A DNA stretch of 14,995 nucleotides from Actinobacteria bacterium casp-actino8 (GCA_001510455.1 LFFH01000031.1:1-14995), one strand, 5' to 3'; counted from the stretch's first letter, positions 1-14,898 are shown. The notes: a model not told the origin generated them from the letters alone. Made by a program: numbers and translations.

Positions 1-23
1 GCGCTAGTTCCGGCTGGCGCCAG

Positions 24-96
24 AGGGCAGTAGCTCAGTTGGTAGAGCATCGGTCTCCAAAACCGACGGTCGGGGGTTCGAGTCCCTCCTGCCCTG
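24..96 (+). tRNA. trnW: tRNA-Trp (anticodon CCA)
   Basis: The sequence folds into a complete 73-nt cloverleaf. The acceptor stem pairs AGGGCAG (24-30) with CTGCCCT (89-95), the D arm begins GCTC (33-36), and the anticodon arm has loop CTCCAAA with anticodon CCA at 57-59. The T arm pairs GGGGG (72-76) with CCCTC (84-88) around loop TTCGAGT. The discriminator base is G96. The 3' CCA is not encoded, since the bases after G96 are CACA, so it must be added by the nucleotidyltransferase. Anticodon CCA reads UGG (Trp). Location just upstream of secE is common in Actinobacteria. The 42-bp gap to secE has no terminator, so cotranscription and processing are possible. Confidence 0.97.
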
Positions 97-138
97 CACA
101 GATCACCCACTGAGCGAACGAGAAGCGAGCGGTACGAC

Positions 139-435
139 ATGTCGATGGATCTGAATCGAGAGCAGAAGAGGTCCCTGAAGAAGATGGGCCAGCTCGACGA
201 GAAGGGGAATCCCACTCGTCAGGCTCCGACGCGCCGCACCAAAGACGAGCGCACCTCGCCCGCTCAGTACCTGCGGGAAGTCAAAGAGGAGATGAACAAG
301 GTGGCCTGGCCGAAGTGGCCGGAGATCCGCAAGTACTCCCTGGTCGTCCTGGTGACGGTGGTCCTCTTCACCGCAGTCATCGGTGGCGCCGATACCCTCT
401 TCGGTTTCCTGACCGACTGGCTCTACGAGAACTGA
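139..435 (+). CDS. secE: SecE, protein translocase subunit
   Basis: Encodes a 98-aa SecE, the small essential subunit that clamps the SecY channel in the cytoplasmic membrane. The family signature is in the C-terminal half: an amphipathic helix ([19 protein letters not shown], about residues 44-62) with the conserved VxWPxxxE pattern. A single transmembrane helix follows at about residues 66-84, then a short tail ending WLYEN. Residues 1-43 are a basic, low-complexity cytoplasmic extension, as seen in other short one-helix SecE proteins of Gram-positive bacteria. The start at 139 (MSMDL) is uncertain because a second in-frame ATG lies at 145 and neither has a strong Shine-Dalgarno. nusG begins 2 bp after the stop, which suggests translational coupling. 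Confidence 0.93.
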   Translation: MSMDLNREQKRSLKKMGQLDEKGNPTRQAPTRRTKDERTSPAQYLREVKEEMNKVAWPKWPEIRKYSLVVLVTVVLFTAVIGGADTLFGFLTDWLYEN

Positions 436-437
436 TC

Positions 438-1169
438 ATGACCGATTCGCTGAACCACGACCTGACATCCAATGACGCGACCACTGATGAAGTGGCCGTG
501 TTCGATCTCACGTCCGATGTCGAGTCGTCCGGTTCCGTCACCGGCGTGGCGGTCGATGCGGCCGACGATCAGGACGACGACTTCGACGAGGACGTCGAAG
601 CCCCGATTCACCCGTGGAACCTTCCCGGGCAGTGGTTCGTCGTGCACACTCAGGCCGGTTACGAAAAGAAGGTCGTCGCCAATCTGAACGCTCGTGTTCA
701 GTCCATGAACATGGAAGACCGCATCTTCGACGTCGTCGTCCCGATGGAAGAGGTCGTCGAGTTCAAGGGTGGACGCAAGCAGACCGTTCAGAAGAAGGTC
801 TTCCCGGGTTACATCCTCGTTCGTTGCGTCATGGACGACGAGAGCTGGTACTGCATCCGCAACACTCCGGGTATCACCGGTTTCGTGGGTCAGAGTCAGA
901 AGGGCCAGAAGCCCACCCCTCTGTCACGACGCGAAGTCGACACCTTCTTGTCGGCCAAGGGAGACGGCCAGGAGCAGGCCGCTCGTCGCAAGCCCAAGCT
1001 CGAATACGAAGTCGGTGAGAGCGTGCGGGTCAAGGAAGGTCCGTTCGCCGATTTCTCCGGTCAAGTGGCCGAAATCAATGCTGACCACATGAAGCTCAAG
1101 GTGCTGGTGAACATCTTCGGTCGCGAGACCATGGTGGAGATGGACTTCAGCCAGGTCGCCAAACTCTGA
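438..1169 (+). CDS. nusG: Transcription termination/antitermination factor NusG
   Basis: Encodes a 243-aa NusG, which binds the RNA polymerase clamp and links it to ribosomal S10 or to Rho. The NGN domain starts at about residue 65 ([15 protein letters not shown]) and includes the conserved VFPGYILV (121-128) and [11 protein letters not shown] (141-151). A linker of about 30 residues leads to the KOW domain at about residues 190-243, with [16 protein letters not shown] and a [14 protein letters not shown] core. Residues 1-60 form an acidic extension with an Asp/Glu run at 43-54, typical of actinobacterial NusG. The frame stays open upstream to 315, but that part overlaps secE out of frame. 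The ATG at 438, 2 bp after the secE stop, is the sensible start. Confidence 0.96.
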   Translation: MTDSLNHDLTSNDATTDEVAVFDLTSDVESSGSVTGVAVDAADDQDDDFDEDVEAPIHPWNLPGQWFVVHTQAGYEKKVVANLNARVQSMNMEDRIFDVVVPMEEVVEFKGGRKQTVQKKVFPGYILVRCVMDDESWYCIRNTPGITGFVGQSQKGQKPTPLSRREVDTFLSAKGDGQEQAARRKPKLEYEVGESVRVKEGPFADFSGQVAEINADHMKLKVLVNIFGRETMVEMDFSQVAKL

Positions 1170-1197
1170 TCGGTACCGTCAACGAAAGGCACGCCCC

Positions 1198-1623
1198 ATG
1201 GCGAAGAAGAAAGTCACCGCGATCGTCAAGATCCAGATCCCTGCTGGCAAGGCCACTCCGGCTCCGCCGGTCGGTACCGCGCTCGGACCTCACGGCGTGG
1301 CCATCATGGATTTCGTCAAGGCGTACAACGCCGCGACCGAGAGCCAGGTCGGCACCATCATTCCGGTCGAGATCAGCATCTTCGAAGATCGTTCGTTCAC
1401 CTTCATTCTGAAGACCCCGCCGACTCCGGTGTTGCTGCGTCAAAAGGCCGGATTGGAGAAGGCCAGTCAGACACCGGGTAAGGCCGTAGCCGGCTCGGTG
1501 ACCGAAGCCGACATCGAAGAAGTCGCCAAGATCAAGATGCCCGACCTCAACGCGTACGACCTCGAAGCGGCCAAGCAGCAGGTTCGCGGCACGGCGCGGT
1601 CCATGGGTCTCGTCGTCAAGTAA
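1198..1623 (+). CDS. rplK: 50S ribosomal protein L11
   Basis: Encodes a 141-aa L11, the usual length. It binds the GTPase-associated region of 23S rRNA at the base of the L7/L12 stalk. The N-terminal domain has the PAPPVG loop (21-26) and the conserved [13 protein letters not shown] block (64-76). The C-terminal RNA-binding domain ends [11 protein letters not shown]. Two normally conserved residues differ: the usual GPALG is GTALG (Thr27), and the usual GVNIM is GVAIM (Ala35). The ATG at 1198 follows an AAAGG Shine-Dalgarno at 1185-1189, and the gap from nusG is only 28 bp, which implies cotranscription with secE-nusG. Confidence 0.98.
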   Translation: MAKKKVTAIVKIQIPAGKATPAPPVGTALGPHGVAIMDFVKAYNAATESQVGTIIPVEISIFEDRSFTFILKTPPTPVLLRQKAGLEKASQTPGKAVAGSVTEADIEEVAKIKMPDLNAYDLEAAKQQVRGTARSMGLVVK

Positions 1624-1646
1624 ACGGTTCTCATATCAACACGTCT

Positions 1647-1670
1647 GGACCGGGAAGACCTCGCCCGGCC
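1647..1670 (+). promoter_or_regulatory. Hairpin in the rplK-rplA gap
   Basis: GG-CCGGG (1647-1648 and 1650-1654, with A1649 bulged) can pair with CCCGG-CC (1664-1670) around a 9-nt loop. No U-tract follows, so an intrinsic terminator of the classic kind is unlikely. It lies in the 88-bp gap between the L11 and L1 genes. L1 autoregulates its operon in other bacteria by binding a leader RNA that mimics 23S rRNA, but I do not recognise that motif here. Role unknown. Confidence 0.35.
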
Positions 1671-1711
1671 GACACGAACACCCGATCGAGGAGATCGGAG
1701 AGGGAGACAAC

Positions 1712-2410
1712 ATGTCCGGTAAGAAGTACGCCGACGCGATCAAGCGTTACGACCGCGATGCGCAGTTCGCGCCCACCGAGGCCCTGTCACTCGTGAAGTC
1801 GATGGCTTCGGCCAAGTTCGACGAGACGGTCGAAGTGGCCATTCGTCTGGGTGTCGACCCGCGCAAGGCCGAGCAGGCCGTTCGTGGCACCGTCGCCCTG
1901 CCATCGGGTACGGGTAAGAACCTGCGGATCGCCGTGTTCGCAGCGGGTGACGCGGCCGAAGAGGCCCGTCAGGCCGGTGCCGATCTCGTGGGTGCCGACG
2001 ATCTGGCCGCCGAGATCGAGAAGGGCAACTTCGCCTTCGATCTCGCCATCGCCACGCCCGACATGATGCCGCTCGTCGGTCGCCTCGGTCGAGTGCTCGG
2101 TCCGCGTGGTCTCATGCCCAACCCCAAGACCGGCACGGTCACCCAGGACGTGGGGCGCGCCGTGGGCGAGTTCAAGGGCGGCAAGGTCGAGTACCGCACC
2201 GACCGCTACGGAAACGTCCATGTCCAGCTGGGCAAGGTGAGCTTCTCGATCGAGCAGATCGAAGCCAACTTCCGCGCCGTGATCGACGAGATCCAGCGAG
2301 CCAAGCCGGCCTCGGCCAAGGGCAAGTATCTGAAGAAGATCTCGGTGTCGTCGACCATGGGTCCCGGCGTCAAGGTCGACCTCAATCGTTTGCGCCCCGA
2401 AACGGTCTGA
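1712..2410 (+). CDS. rplA: 50S ribosomal protein L1
   Basis: Encodes a 232-aa L1, close to the 230-235 aa norm. L1 forms the mobile stalk that helps release deacylated tRNA from the E site and is a translational repressor of the L11-L1 operon in several bacteria. The sequence shows the two-domain L1 layout, with domain I split between the N- and C-terminal thirds. The hallmark RNA-binding segment [19 protein letters not shown] is at about residues 123-141. The motif [11 protein letters not shown] near the C-terminus is also typical. The ATG at 1712 is preceded by a purine-rich Shine-Dalgarno, GGAGAGGGAG (1697-1706). It lies 88 bp after rplK. Confidence 0.98.
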   Translation: MSGKKYADAIKRYDRDAQFAPTEALSLVKSMASAKFDETVEVAIRLGVDPRKAEQAVRGTVALPSGTGKNLRIAVFAAGDAAEEARQAGADLVGADDLAAEIEKGNFAFDLAIATPDMMPLVGRLGRVLGPRGLMPNPKTGTVTQDVGRAVGEFKGGKVEYRTDRYGNVHVQLGKVSFSIEQIEANFRAVIDEIQRAKPASAKGKYLKKISVSSTMGPGVKVDLNRLRPETV

Positions 2411-2428
2411 GTTCGTTCACATCGCGCC

Positions 2429-2452
2429 CGGTGGGAGTTCGTTCTCCCACCG
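2429..2452 (+). terminator. Perfect 9-bp hairpin after rplA, no U-tract
   Basis: CGGTGGGAG (2429-2437) pairs without mismatch with CTCCCACCG (2444-2452) around loop TTCGTT. It begins 18 bp after the rplA stop and 166 bp before rplJ. The bases that follow (CTAGCGTTCCCG) are not U-rich, so this could be a U-less terminator, a 3'-end stabiliser of the L11-L1 message, or the first stem of the rplJ leader. A TAnnnT hexamer (TAGCGT, 2454-2459) directly after it resembles an actinobacterial -10 box, but I see no matching -35. Confidence 0.5.
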
Positions 2453-2480
2453 CTAGCGTTCCCGTCACAATTCATCGCTT

Positions 2481-2575
2481 GCCAGAGACAGTCGGTCCAC
2501 ATTCGTGGTGAAAGAACCTTCGGGTTCGCCAACCGAGGCGGAAACTGCACGGAGCTCCATCGCTCCTCGTGGTGC
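2481..2575 (+). promoter_or_regulatory. L10 leader RNA with kink-turn (rplJ-rplL autoregulation)
   Basis: The rplJ leader folds as expected for the L10(L12)-binding leader. GCC (2481-2483) pairs with GGC (2537-2539). The next bases are a 3-nt bulge AGA (2484-2486) and GA (2487-2488), which faces GA (2535-2536) on the other strand. This is the kink-turn pattern of C-stem, three-base bulge and tandem sheared G-A pairs. Beyond it GGT (2494-2496) pairs with ACC (2532-2534), leaving a bulge at 2489-2493. The arm ends in two hairpins: CCAC/GTGG (2497-2508) and GAACC-TTCG-GGTTC (2514-2527), the latter with a stable C(UUCG)G loop. A following hairpin pairs GGAGC (2551-2555) with GCTCC (2562-2566), with flanking GCAC/GTGC. 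In E. coli and Bacillus, excess L10-L12 complex binds such leaders and lowers expression. Confidence 0.75.
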
Positions 2576-2604
2576 CCGCATCTGCGAGCGCCCGAGTCGA
2601 AGCG

Positions 2605-2612
2605 AAAGGAGG
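2605..2612 (+). promoter_or_regulatory. Strong Shine-Dalgarno fixing the rplJ GTG start
   Basis: AAAGGAGG lies 6 nt before the GTG at 2619 and is the best match to the anti-Shine-Dalgarno in the window. It decides the start, because the rplJ frame stays open upstream to a GTG at 2505. Using that codon would translate through the L10-leader structure and add 38 residues that no L10 has. Confidence 0.85.
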
Positions 2613-2618
2613 AAACAC

Positions 2619-3146
2619 GTGGAGAATCCCCGTCCCGAGAAGGTGGCCACCGTCAGCGAGATCGCTGGCAAGTTGTCGGCCGTCAGCACGGTGTTCGTGT
2701 CGGAGTACCGCGGTCTGACCGTGGGCAACCTGGCCGAGCTGCGTCGTGCACTGCGCGACGCCGGTGGCGAGTACAAGGTGTACAAGAACACCCTCGCTCG
2801 TCTGGCCGCCGAGCAGACCGGCAACGAGGCTCTCGTCGACATGTTGGTCGGCCCGAGCGCCCTCACCTTCGTGAACGGAGACGCAGCAGCAGTTGCCAAG
2901 GTCATGCGCGAGTTCGCCAAGACGAATTCGTTGCTCGTGGTCAAGGGCGGCGCCATGAGTGGCGCGGCTCTGAGCGCGAAAGACGTCGAAGCCCTGGCCG
3001 AATTGCCGCCGCGCGAGGTTCTGTTGGCCCAGCTCGCTGGCGCCATGCAGGCCCCGCTCGTCAAGACCGCTGGTCTCTTGCAGGCACTGCCTCGCAACAT
3101 GGCCTACGGCTTGAAGGCTCTCGTCGATCAGAAGGCTGCCGCCTGA
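2619..3146 (+). CDS. rplJ: 50S ribosomal protein L10
   Basis: Encodes a 175-aa L10 (family norm about 165-180), the base of the stalk. Its N-terminal domain binds 23S rRNA next to L11, and its C-terminal helix carries the L7/L12 dimers. Recognisable segments are EKVATVSEIAGKL, VFVSEYRGLTVGNLAELR (about residues 25-42) and the basic YKVYKNTLARLA that follows. The C-terminal part, with LPPREVLLAQLAGAMQAP and an Ala/Leu-rich final helix, is where dimers would dock. The start is GTG at 2619, chosen by the strong Shine-Dalgarno 6 nt upstream. With L12, L10 is the expected repressor of its own leader. Confidence 0.97.
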   Translation: MENPRPEKVATVSEIAGKLSAVSTVFVSEYRGLTVGNLAELRRALRDAGGEYKVYKNTLARLAAEQTGNEALVDMLVGPSALTFVNGDAAAVAKVMREFAKTNSLLVVKGGAMSGAALSAKDVEALAELPPREVLLAQLAGAMQAPLVKTAGLLQALPRNMAYGLKALVDQKAAA

Positions 3147-3155
3147 GTCCGTTCC

Positions 3156-3175
3156 GCCGGTGATCCGTCACCGGC
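3156..3175 (+). promoter_or_regulatory. Perfect 8-bp hairpin between rplJ and rplL
   Basis: GCCGGTGA (3156-3163) pairs with TCACCGGC (3168-3175) around a 4-nt loop, TCCG. No U-tract follows (ATCATCCC). It begins 10 bp after the rplJ stop, and rplL starts 46 bp further on behind an unstructured A-rich stretch and an AAGGAG Shine-Dalgarno (3208-3213). Because L7/L12 is needed in several copies per L10, a hairpin here could protect or define the 5' end of a processed rplL message. That role is inference. Confidence 0.5.
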
Positions 3176-3221
3176 ATCATCCCAACATTCGTACACACAC
3201 AATCTTCAAGGAGAAAAACCC

Positions 3222-3608
3222 ATGTCACTCACCAAGGATCAGATCCTGGACGGCATTGCCGCCCTCACCGTCATCGAGTTGAAGGAACTGCTCGATGCAT
3301 TCGAAGAGAAGTTCGGCGTGACCGCCGCTGCCCCGGTGGCCGTGGCCGCCGTGGCCGGTGGCGGTGGAGCCGCTCCGGCCGCCGCTGCCGAGGAAAAGGA
3401 CGAATTCGACGTCATCCTGACCGACGCCGGCGCCCAGAAGATCCAGGTCATCAAGGTCGTGCGCGAGCTCACCAACCTCGGTCTGAAGGAAGCCAAGGAC
3501 CTGGTCGACGGAGCTCCGAAGCCCCTTCTCGAGAAGGTCAGCAAGGACGATGCCGACAAGGCCAAGGCCAAGTTGGAAGAGTCCGGCGCCTCCGTCGAAA
3601 TCAAGTGA
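3222..3608 (+). CDS. rplL: 50S ribosomal protein L7/L12
   Basis: Encodes a 128-aa L7/L12, the multicopy stalk protein that recruits EF-Tu, EF-G, IF2 and release factors and stimulates their GTPase activity. Residues 1-33 are the N-terminal dimerisation and L10-binding helices. Residues 34-58 are the Ala/Gly/Pro hinge, with a GGGG run at 46-49. Residues 59-128 are the globular C-terminal domain, with [21 protein letters not shown] and the factor-binding [14 protein letters not shown] (87-100). It ends VEIK. The ATG at 3222 has AAGGAG at 3208-3213. It is the last gene before the 302-bp gap to rpoB. Confidence 0.98.
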   Translation: MSLTKDQILDGIAALTVIELKELLDAFEEKFGVTAAAPVAVAAVAGGGGAAPAAAAEEKDEFDVILTDAGAQKIQVIKVVRELTNLGLKEAKDLVDGAPKPLLEKVSKDDADKAKAKLEESGASVEIK

Positions 3609-3637
3609 TCATCTCCCCAGCAGGGGAAACGTGATGG

Positions 3638-3665
3638 CTGGGCCCGGGGGAAACCCCGGGCCCAG
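3638..3665 (+). terminator. Perfect 12-bp GC hairpin with GAAA loop after rplL
   Basis: CTGGGCCCGGGG (3638-3649) pairs perfectly with CCCCGGGCCCAG (3654-3665) across a GAAA tetraloop of the GNRA type. It is the strongest hairpin in the window and starts 29 bp after the rplL stop. A weaker 5-bp hairpin (3614-3627) precedes it. No U-tract follows (ACGCGTCATGG), so it is either a U-less terminator or attenuator or an RNA stability element. Two candidate rpoB promoters lie downstream, consistent with partial termination here. Confidence 0.6.
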
Positions 3666-3694
3666 ACGCGTCATGGTGACGGTGACGGTGGTGC

Positions 3695-3723
3695 TTGACC
3701 CAGGTGACTGCGGCACCTACCGT
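3695..3723 (+). promoter_or_regulatory. Candidate rpoB promoter P1
   Basis: TTGACC (3695-3700) as -35 and TACCGT (3718-3723) as -10 are separated by 17 bp. The -35 is one base from TTGACA, and the -10 fits the actinobacterial TAnnnT pattern. Transcription would start near 3730, giving an rpoB leader of about 180 nt. The spacer contains an inverted repeat, AGGTG (3702-3706) and CACCT (3714-3718), that touches the -10 box and could be an operator. Predicted from sequence only. Confidence 0.5.
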
Positions 3724-3768
3724 GTCGCCCCAACGGGAGACCGCCCAGGACAAAAGTGCTGGTGGCGG

Positions 3769-3798
3769 TTGGAGTCCTGCGCCCCCGAGGGGTAGTCT
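3769..3798 (+). promoter_or_regulatory. Candidate rpoB promoter P2
   Basis: TTGGAG (3769-3774) as -35 and TAGTCT (3793-3798) as -10 are separated by 18 bp. The -10 fits TAnnnT well; the -35 matches only in its TTG. Transcription would start near 3805, about 105 nt before the rpoB start. It could act with or instead of P1. Confidence 0.35.
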
Positions 3799-3910
3799 CG
3801 TCCGTTGCCGTGCGCCGCCTCTCTGCTTCGTCGTCCCCTCGAACCTCTTTGGCGCGCCAGCTTCTCGACCAGTCCGCTGACCCCATTTCCCGCTGAGCAA
3901 GGAGAGCATC

Positions 3911-7546
<3,636 letters not shown>

Positions 7547-7611
7547 ACCGACAGCTGACTGAGCCCAACCACTGAGTACGTGACGAAACGAAGAGAGAGC
7601 GAGACGCCGAA

Positions 7612-11514
<3,903 letters not shown>

Positions 11515-11544
11515 TCGTTCCCCGTACGTCGGCCTTTTCGCAGG

Positions 11545-11574
11545 TTGTCGTCGTTCGGGGGGCGCTCGTAACAT
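11545..11574 (+). promoter_or_regulatory. Candidate str-operon (rpsL) promoter
   Basis: TTGTCG (11545-11550) as -35 and TAACAT (11569-11574) as -10 are 18 bp apart. Both fit actinobacterial sigma-A-type elements moderately. Transcription would begin near 11581, placing a strong hairpin (11584-11603) at the very 5' end of the message and leaving a leader of about 75 nt before the rpsL GTG. The 31 bp after the rpoC stop contain no clear terminator, so read-through from rpoC is also likely. Confidence 0.45.
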
Positions 11575-11583
11575 TCCAGGGTT

Positions 11584-11603
11584 CCCGATCCGGCTGGATC
11601 GGG
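11584..11603 (+). promoter_or_regulatory. 8-bp hairpin in the rpsL leader
   Basis: CCCGATCC (11584-11591) pairs perfectly with GGATCGGG (11596-11603) around loop GGCT. The loop is complementary to AGCC at 11611-11614, so a pseudoknot or an alternative stem (CGGCT with AGCCG, 11591-11595 and 11611-11615) is possible. No U-tract follows. It may be a 5' stabiliser or regulatory leader for rpsL-rpsG, or an rpoC 3' hairpin if the candidate promoter is not used. Confidence 0.45.
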
Positions 11604-11655
11604 GCCCGGGAGCCGTTTCGACGGTCACCCACTCCGACACCACGAAGAGGTTCCA

Positions 11656-12027
11656 GTGCCCACCATTCAGCAGTTGGTCCGTCAGGGCCGTAGCACCAAG
11701 TTCACGAAGTCGAAGACGCCGGCGCTCAAGGGTTCGCCGCAGCGTCGTGGGGTGTGCACCCGCGTCTACACCAACACTCCGAAGAAGCCGAACTCGGCTC
11801 TGCGCAAGGTGGCTCGTGTCCGTCTCTCGAGTGGTGTCGAGATCACGGCCTACATCCCGGGTGAGGGCCACAACCTTCAGGAGCACTCGATCGTTCTCGT
11901 GCGCGGTGGCCGTGTGCGCGACCTTCCCGGTGTTCGTTACAAGATCATTCGCGGCGCGCTCGACGCAGCTGGAGTGAAGAACCGCAAGCAAGCGCGAAGC
12001 CGTTACGGCGCGAAGCGCGTCAAGTGA
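11656..12027 (+). CDS. rpsL: 30S ribosomal protein S12
   Basis: Encodes a 123-aa S12, the normal length. S12 lies at the decoding centre, monitors codon-anticodon pairing and is the main protein determinant of streptomycin response. Conserved blocks are [11 protein letters not shown] at the N-terminus, [17 protein letters not shown] (41-57) and [17 protein letters not shown] (84-100). Lys43, a major streptomycin site, is present. Residue 88 is Arg (codon CGC, 11917-11919), where E. coli and M. tuberculosis have Lys. Asp89, the residue methylthiolated by RimO in bacteria that have it, is conserved. The start is GTG at 11656 behind GAAGAGG (11644-11650). rpsG follows after 33 bp. Confidence 0.98.
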   Translation: MPTIQQLVRQGRSTKFTKSKTPALKGSPQRRGVCTRVYTNTPKKPNSALRKVARVRLSSGVEITAYIPGEGHNLQEHSIVLVRGGRVRDLPGVRYKIIRGALDAAGVKNRKQARSRYGAKRVK

Positions 12028-12060
12028 TCACGATCGTCGACAAGGAACAGGTGAACCGAC

Positions 12061-12531
12061 ATGCCGCGTAAGGGCCCCGCACCCCGCCGAGAACTCCACC
12101 CCGATCCGGTGTACCGCTCGCTGCTCGTCACGCAGCTCATGAACAAAGTGATGCTTCGCGGCAAGAAGAGCGTCGCCGAGAAGATCGTGTACGACGCGTT
12201 GAAGATGGTCGAGACCAAGACCGGCGCCGAGCCGATCGCCACCTTGAAGCGCGCGATCGACAACGTTCGCCCGCCGCTCGAGGTGCGCAGCCGCCGAGTC
12301 GGTGGCGCCACCTATCAGGTGCCGGTCGAAGTCAAGCCCCGGCGCGCCAACACTCTGGCCATCCGTTGGGTGGTCGAGTACGCCCGTGCCCGTCGCGAGA
12401 AGACCATGGCCGAGTGCCTCGCCAACGAGTTGTTCGACGCCGCCAACGGTCTCGGCGCTTCGGTCAAGAAGCGTGACGACATGCAGAAGATGGCCGAGTC
12501 CAACAAGGCCTTCGCTCACTATCGCTGGTGA
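12061..12531 (+). CDS. rpsG: 30S ribosomal protein S7
   Basis: Encodes a 156-aa S7, the usual length. It nucleates assembly of the 30S head by binding the 3' major domain of 16S rRNA and contacts E-site tRNA. Family features are [18 protein letters not shown] at the start, the block [28 protein letters not shown] (about 78-105) and the C-terminal FAHYRW. In E. coli S7 represses its own operon through the rpsL-rpsG junction, but the gap here is only 33 nt and shows no comparable structure. Ribosome binding may use AAGGA (12042-12046) or the closer, weaker AGGTG (12049-12053). Confidence 0.98.
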   Translation: MPRKGPAPRRELHPDPVYRSLLVTQLMNKVMLRGKKSVAEKIVYDALKMVETKTGAEPIATLKRAIDNVRPPLEVRSRRVGGATYQVPVEVKPRRANTLAIRWVVEYARARREKTMAECLANELFDAANGLGASVKKRDDMQKMAESNKAFAHYRW

Positions 12532-12563
12532 TCACGACGATCACGGCACACAACCGACTCCTG

Positions 12564-12588
12564 GCACCCCGGTTCAGCGCCGGGGTGC
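12564..12588 (+). terminator. Perfect 9-bp GC hairpin between rpsG and fusA
   Basis: GCACCCCGG (12564-12572) pairs with CCGGGGTGC (12580-12588) around a 7-nt loop. A smaller dyad, GTGATC/GATCAC (12528-12544), overlaps the rpsG stop codon. No U-tract follows (GATCATGTCGGG), so either a U-less attenuator or a stability element that separates rpsL-rpsG from fusA is plausible. The rest of the 129-bp gap up to fusA is C/A-rich, apparently unstructured, and shows no convincing promoter. Confidence 0.5.
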
Positions 12589-12660
12589 GATCATGTCGGG
12601 CCCACGATTCTCGACTCCACAACCCCCACAACAAACGAACGGACACAGAAGGTAACGACG

Positions 12661-14760
<2,100 letters not shown>

Positions 14761-14775
14761 TCCCCTCGGGTGGTG

Positions 14776-14789
14776 GTGCCGATCGGCAC
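14776..14789 (+). repeat. 14-bp perfect palindrome upstream of tuf
   Basis: GTGCCGATCGGCAC is its own reverse complement. It begins 16 bp after the fusA stop and ends 3 bp before a TAGCCT hexamer (14793-14798) that fits the actinobacterial -10 pattern. If that hexamer is a promoter, the palindrome occupies the spacer and the -35 side, where a repressor or activator dimer would bind. As RNA it could instead fold as a 5-bp hairpin with a GATC loop after fusA. No good -35 is visible. Confidence 0.4.
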
Positions 14790-14792
14790 TGC

Positions 14793-14798
14793 TAGCCT
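14793..14798 (+). promoter_or_regulatory. Possible tuf -10 box (TAGCCT)
   Basis: TAGCCT matches the TAnnnT -10 pattern and lies about 100 bp before the tuf start, within the 138-bp fusA-tuf gap. The region 17-18 bp upstream (GGTGGTG) is not a recognisable -35. The leader that would follow contains a hairpin CCGC-TTCG-GCGG (14814-14825) with a C(UUCG)G loop. A separate tuf promoter is common in Actinobacteria, but this assignment is weak. Confidence 0.3.
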
Positions 14799-14898
14799 GC
14801 ACAACCCGGTCGTCCGCTTCGGCGGTCCGCACCGTCCGAACCTTGACACCACGTGCCGAGCGCCAGCGAGGTACTCCACAGAAAGAAGAGATTCAGCC

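Larger units (their letters stand above)
3609..3910 (+). other. 302-bp rplL-rpoB intergenic region
   Basis: I find no gene in this gap. It contains a small hairpin TCCCC-AGCA-GGGGA (3614-3627), a long perfect hairpin (3638-3665), a short GGTGAC repeat (about 3675-3690), and two candidate promoters near 3695-3723 and 3769-3798. The last part, 3800-3900, is C/T-rich and ends in a GGAG Shine-Dalgarno before the rpoB GTG. In E. coli the same gap holds an attenuator and an RNase III site that lower rpoBC expression relative to the ribosomal proteins. The hairpin-plus-promoter layout here could do the same job by other means. Confidence 0.6.

Noticed and set aside
5..10. TAGTTC as a -10 box for tRNA-Trp
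   Set aside because: The last base is not T and the -35 would fall outside the window, so it cannot be judged. The 10-bp palindrome CTGGCGCCAG at 14-23 is also too short to interpret.
315..437. Upstream extension of the nusG frame to an ATG at 315
   Set aside because: It lies inside secE in another frame and would add 41 residues with no NusG similarity. The ATG at 438 follows the secE stop directly.
2454..2459. TAGCGT as a -10 box for an rplJ promoter
   Set aside because: It fits TAnnnT, but the -35 region is occupied by the rplA hairpin and has no TTG-type element. Mentioned only with the hairpin.
2505..2618. Upstream extension of the rplJ frame to a GTG at 2505
   Set aside because: It runs through the L10-leader structure, and the strong AAAGGAGG site sets the start at 2619.
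3550..3909. Small open frames on both strands in the rplL-rpoB gap
   Set aside because: Compositions are Pro/Arg/Gly-rich and non-protein-like, starts lack ribosome sites, and they overlap hairpins and promoter elements.
11531..11540. CCTTTT stretch after rpoC as an intrinsic terminator tail
   Set aside because: No stable stem precedes it, so a U-tract terminator is not supported.
14843..14848. Perfect TTGACA hexamer upstream of tuf
   Set aside because: No TAnnnT -10 lies 16-19 bp downstream; the nearest TA is about 23 bp away. Not called as a promoter.
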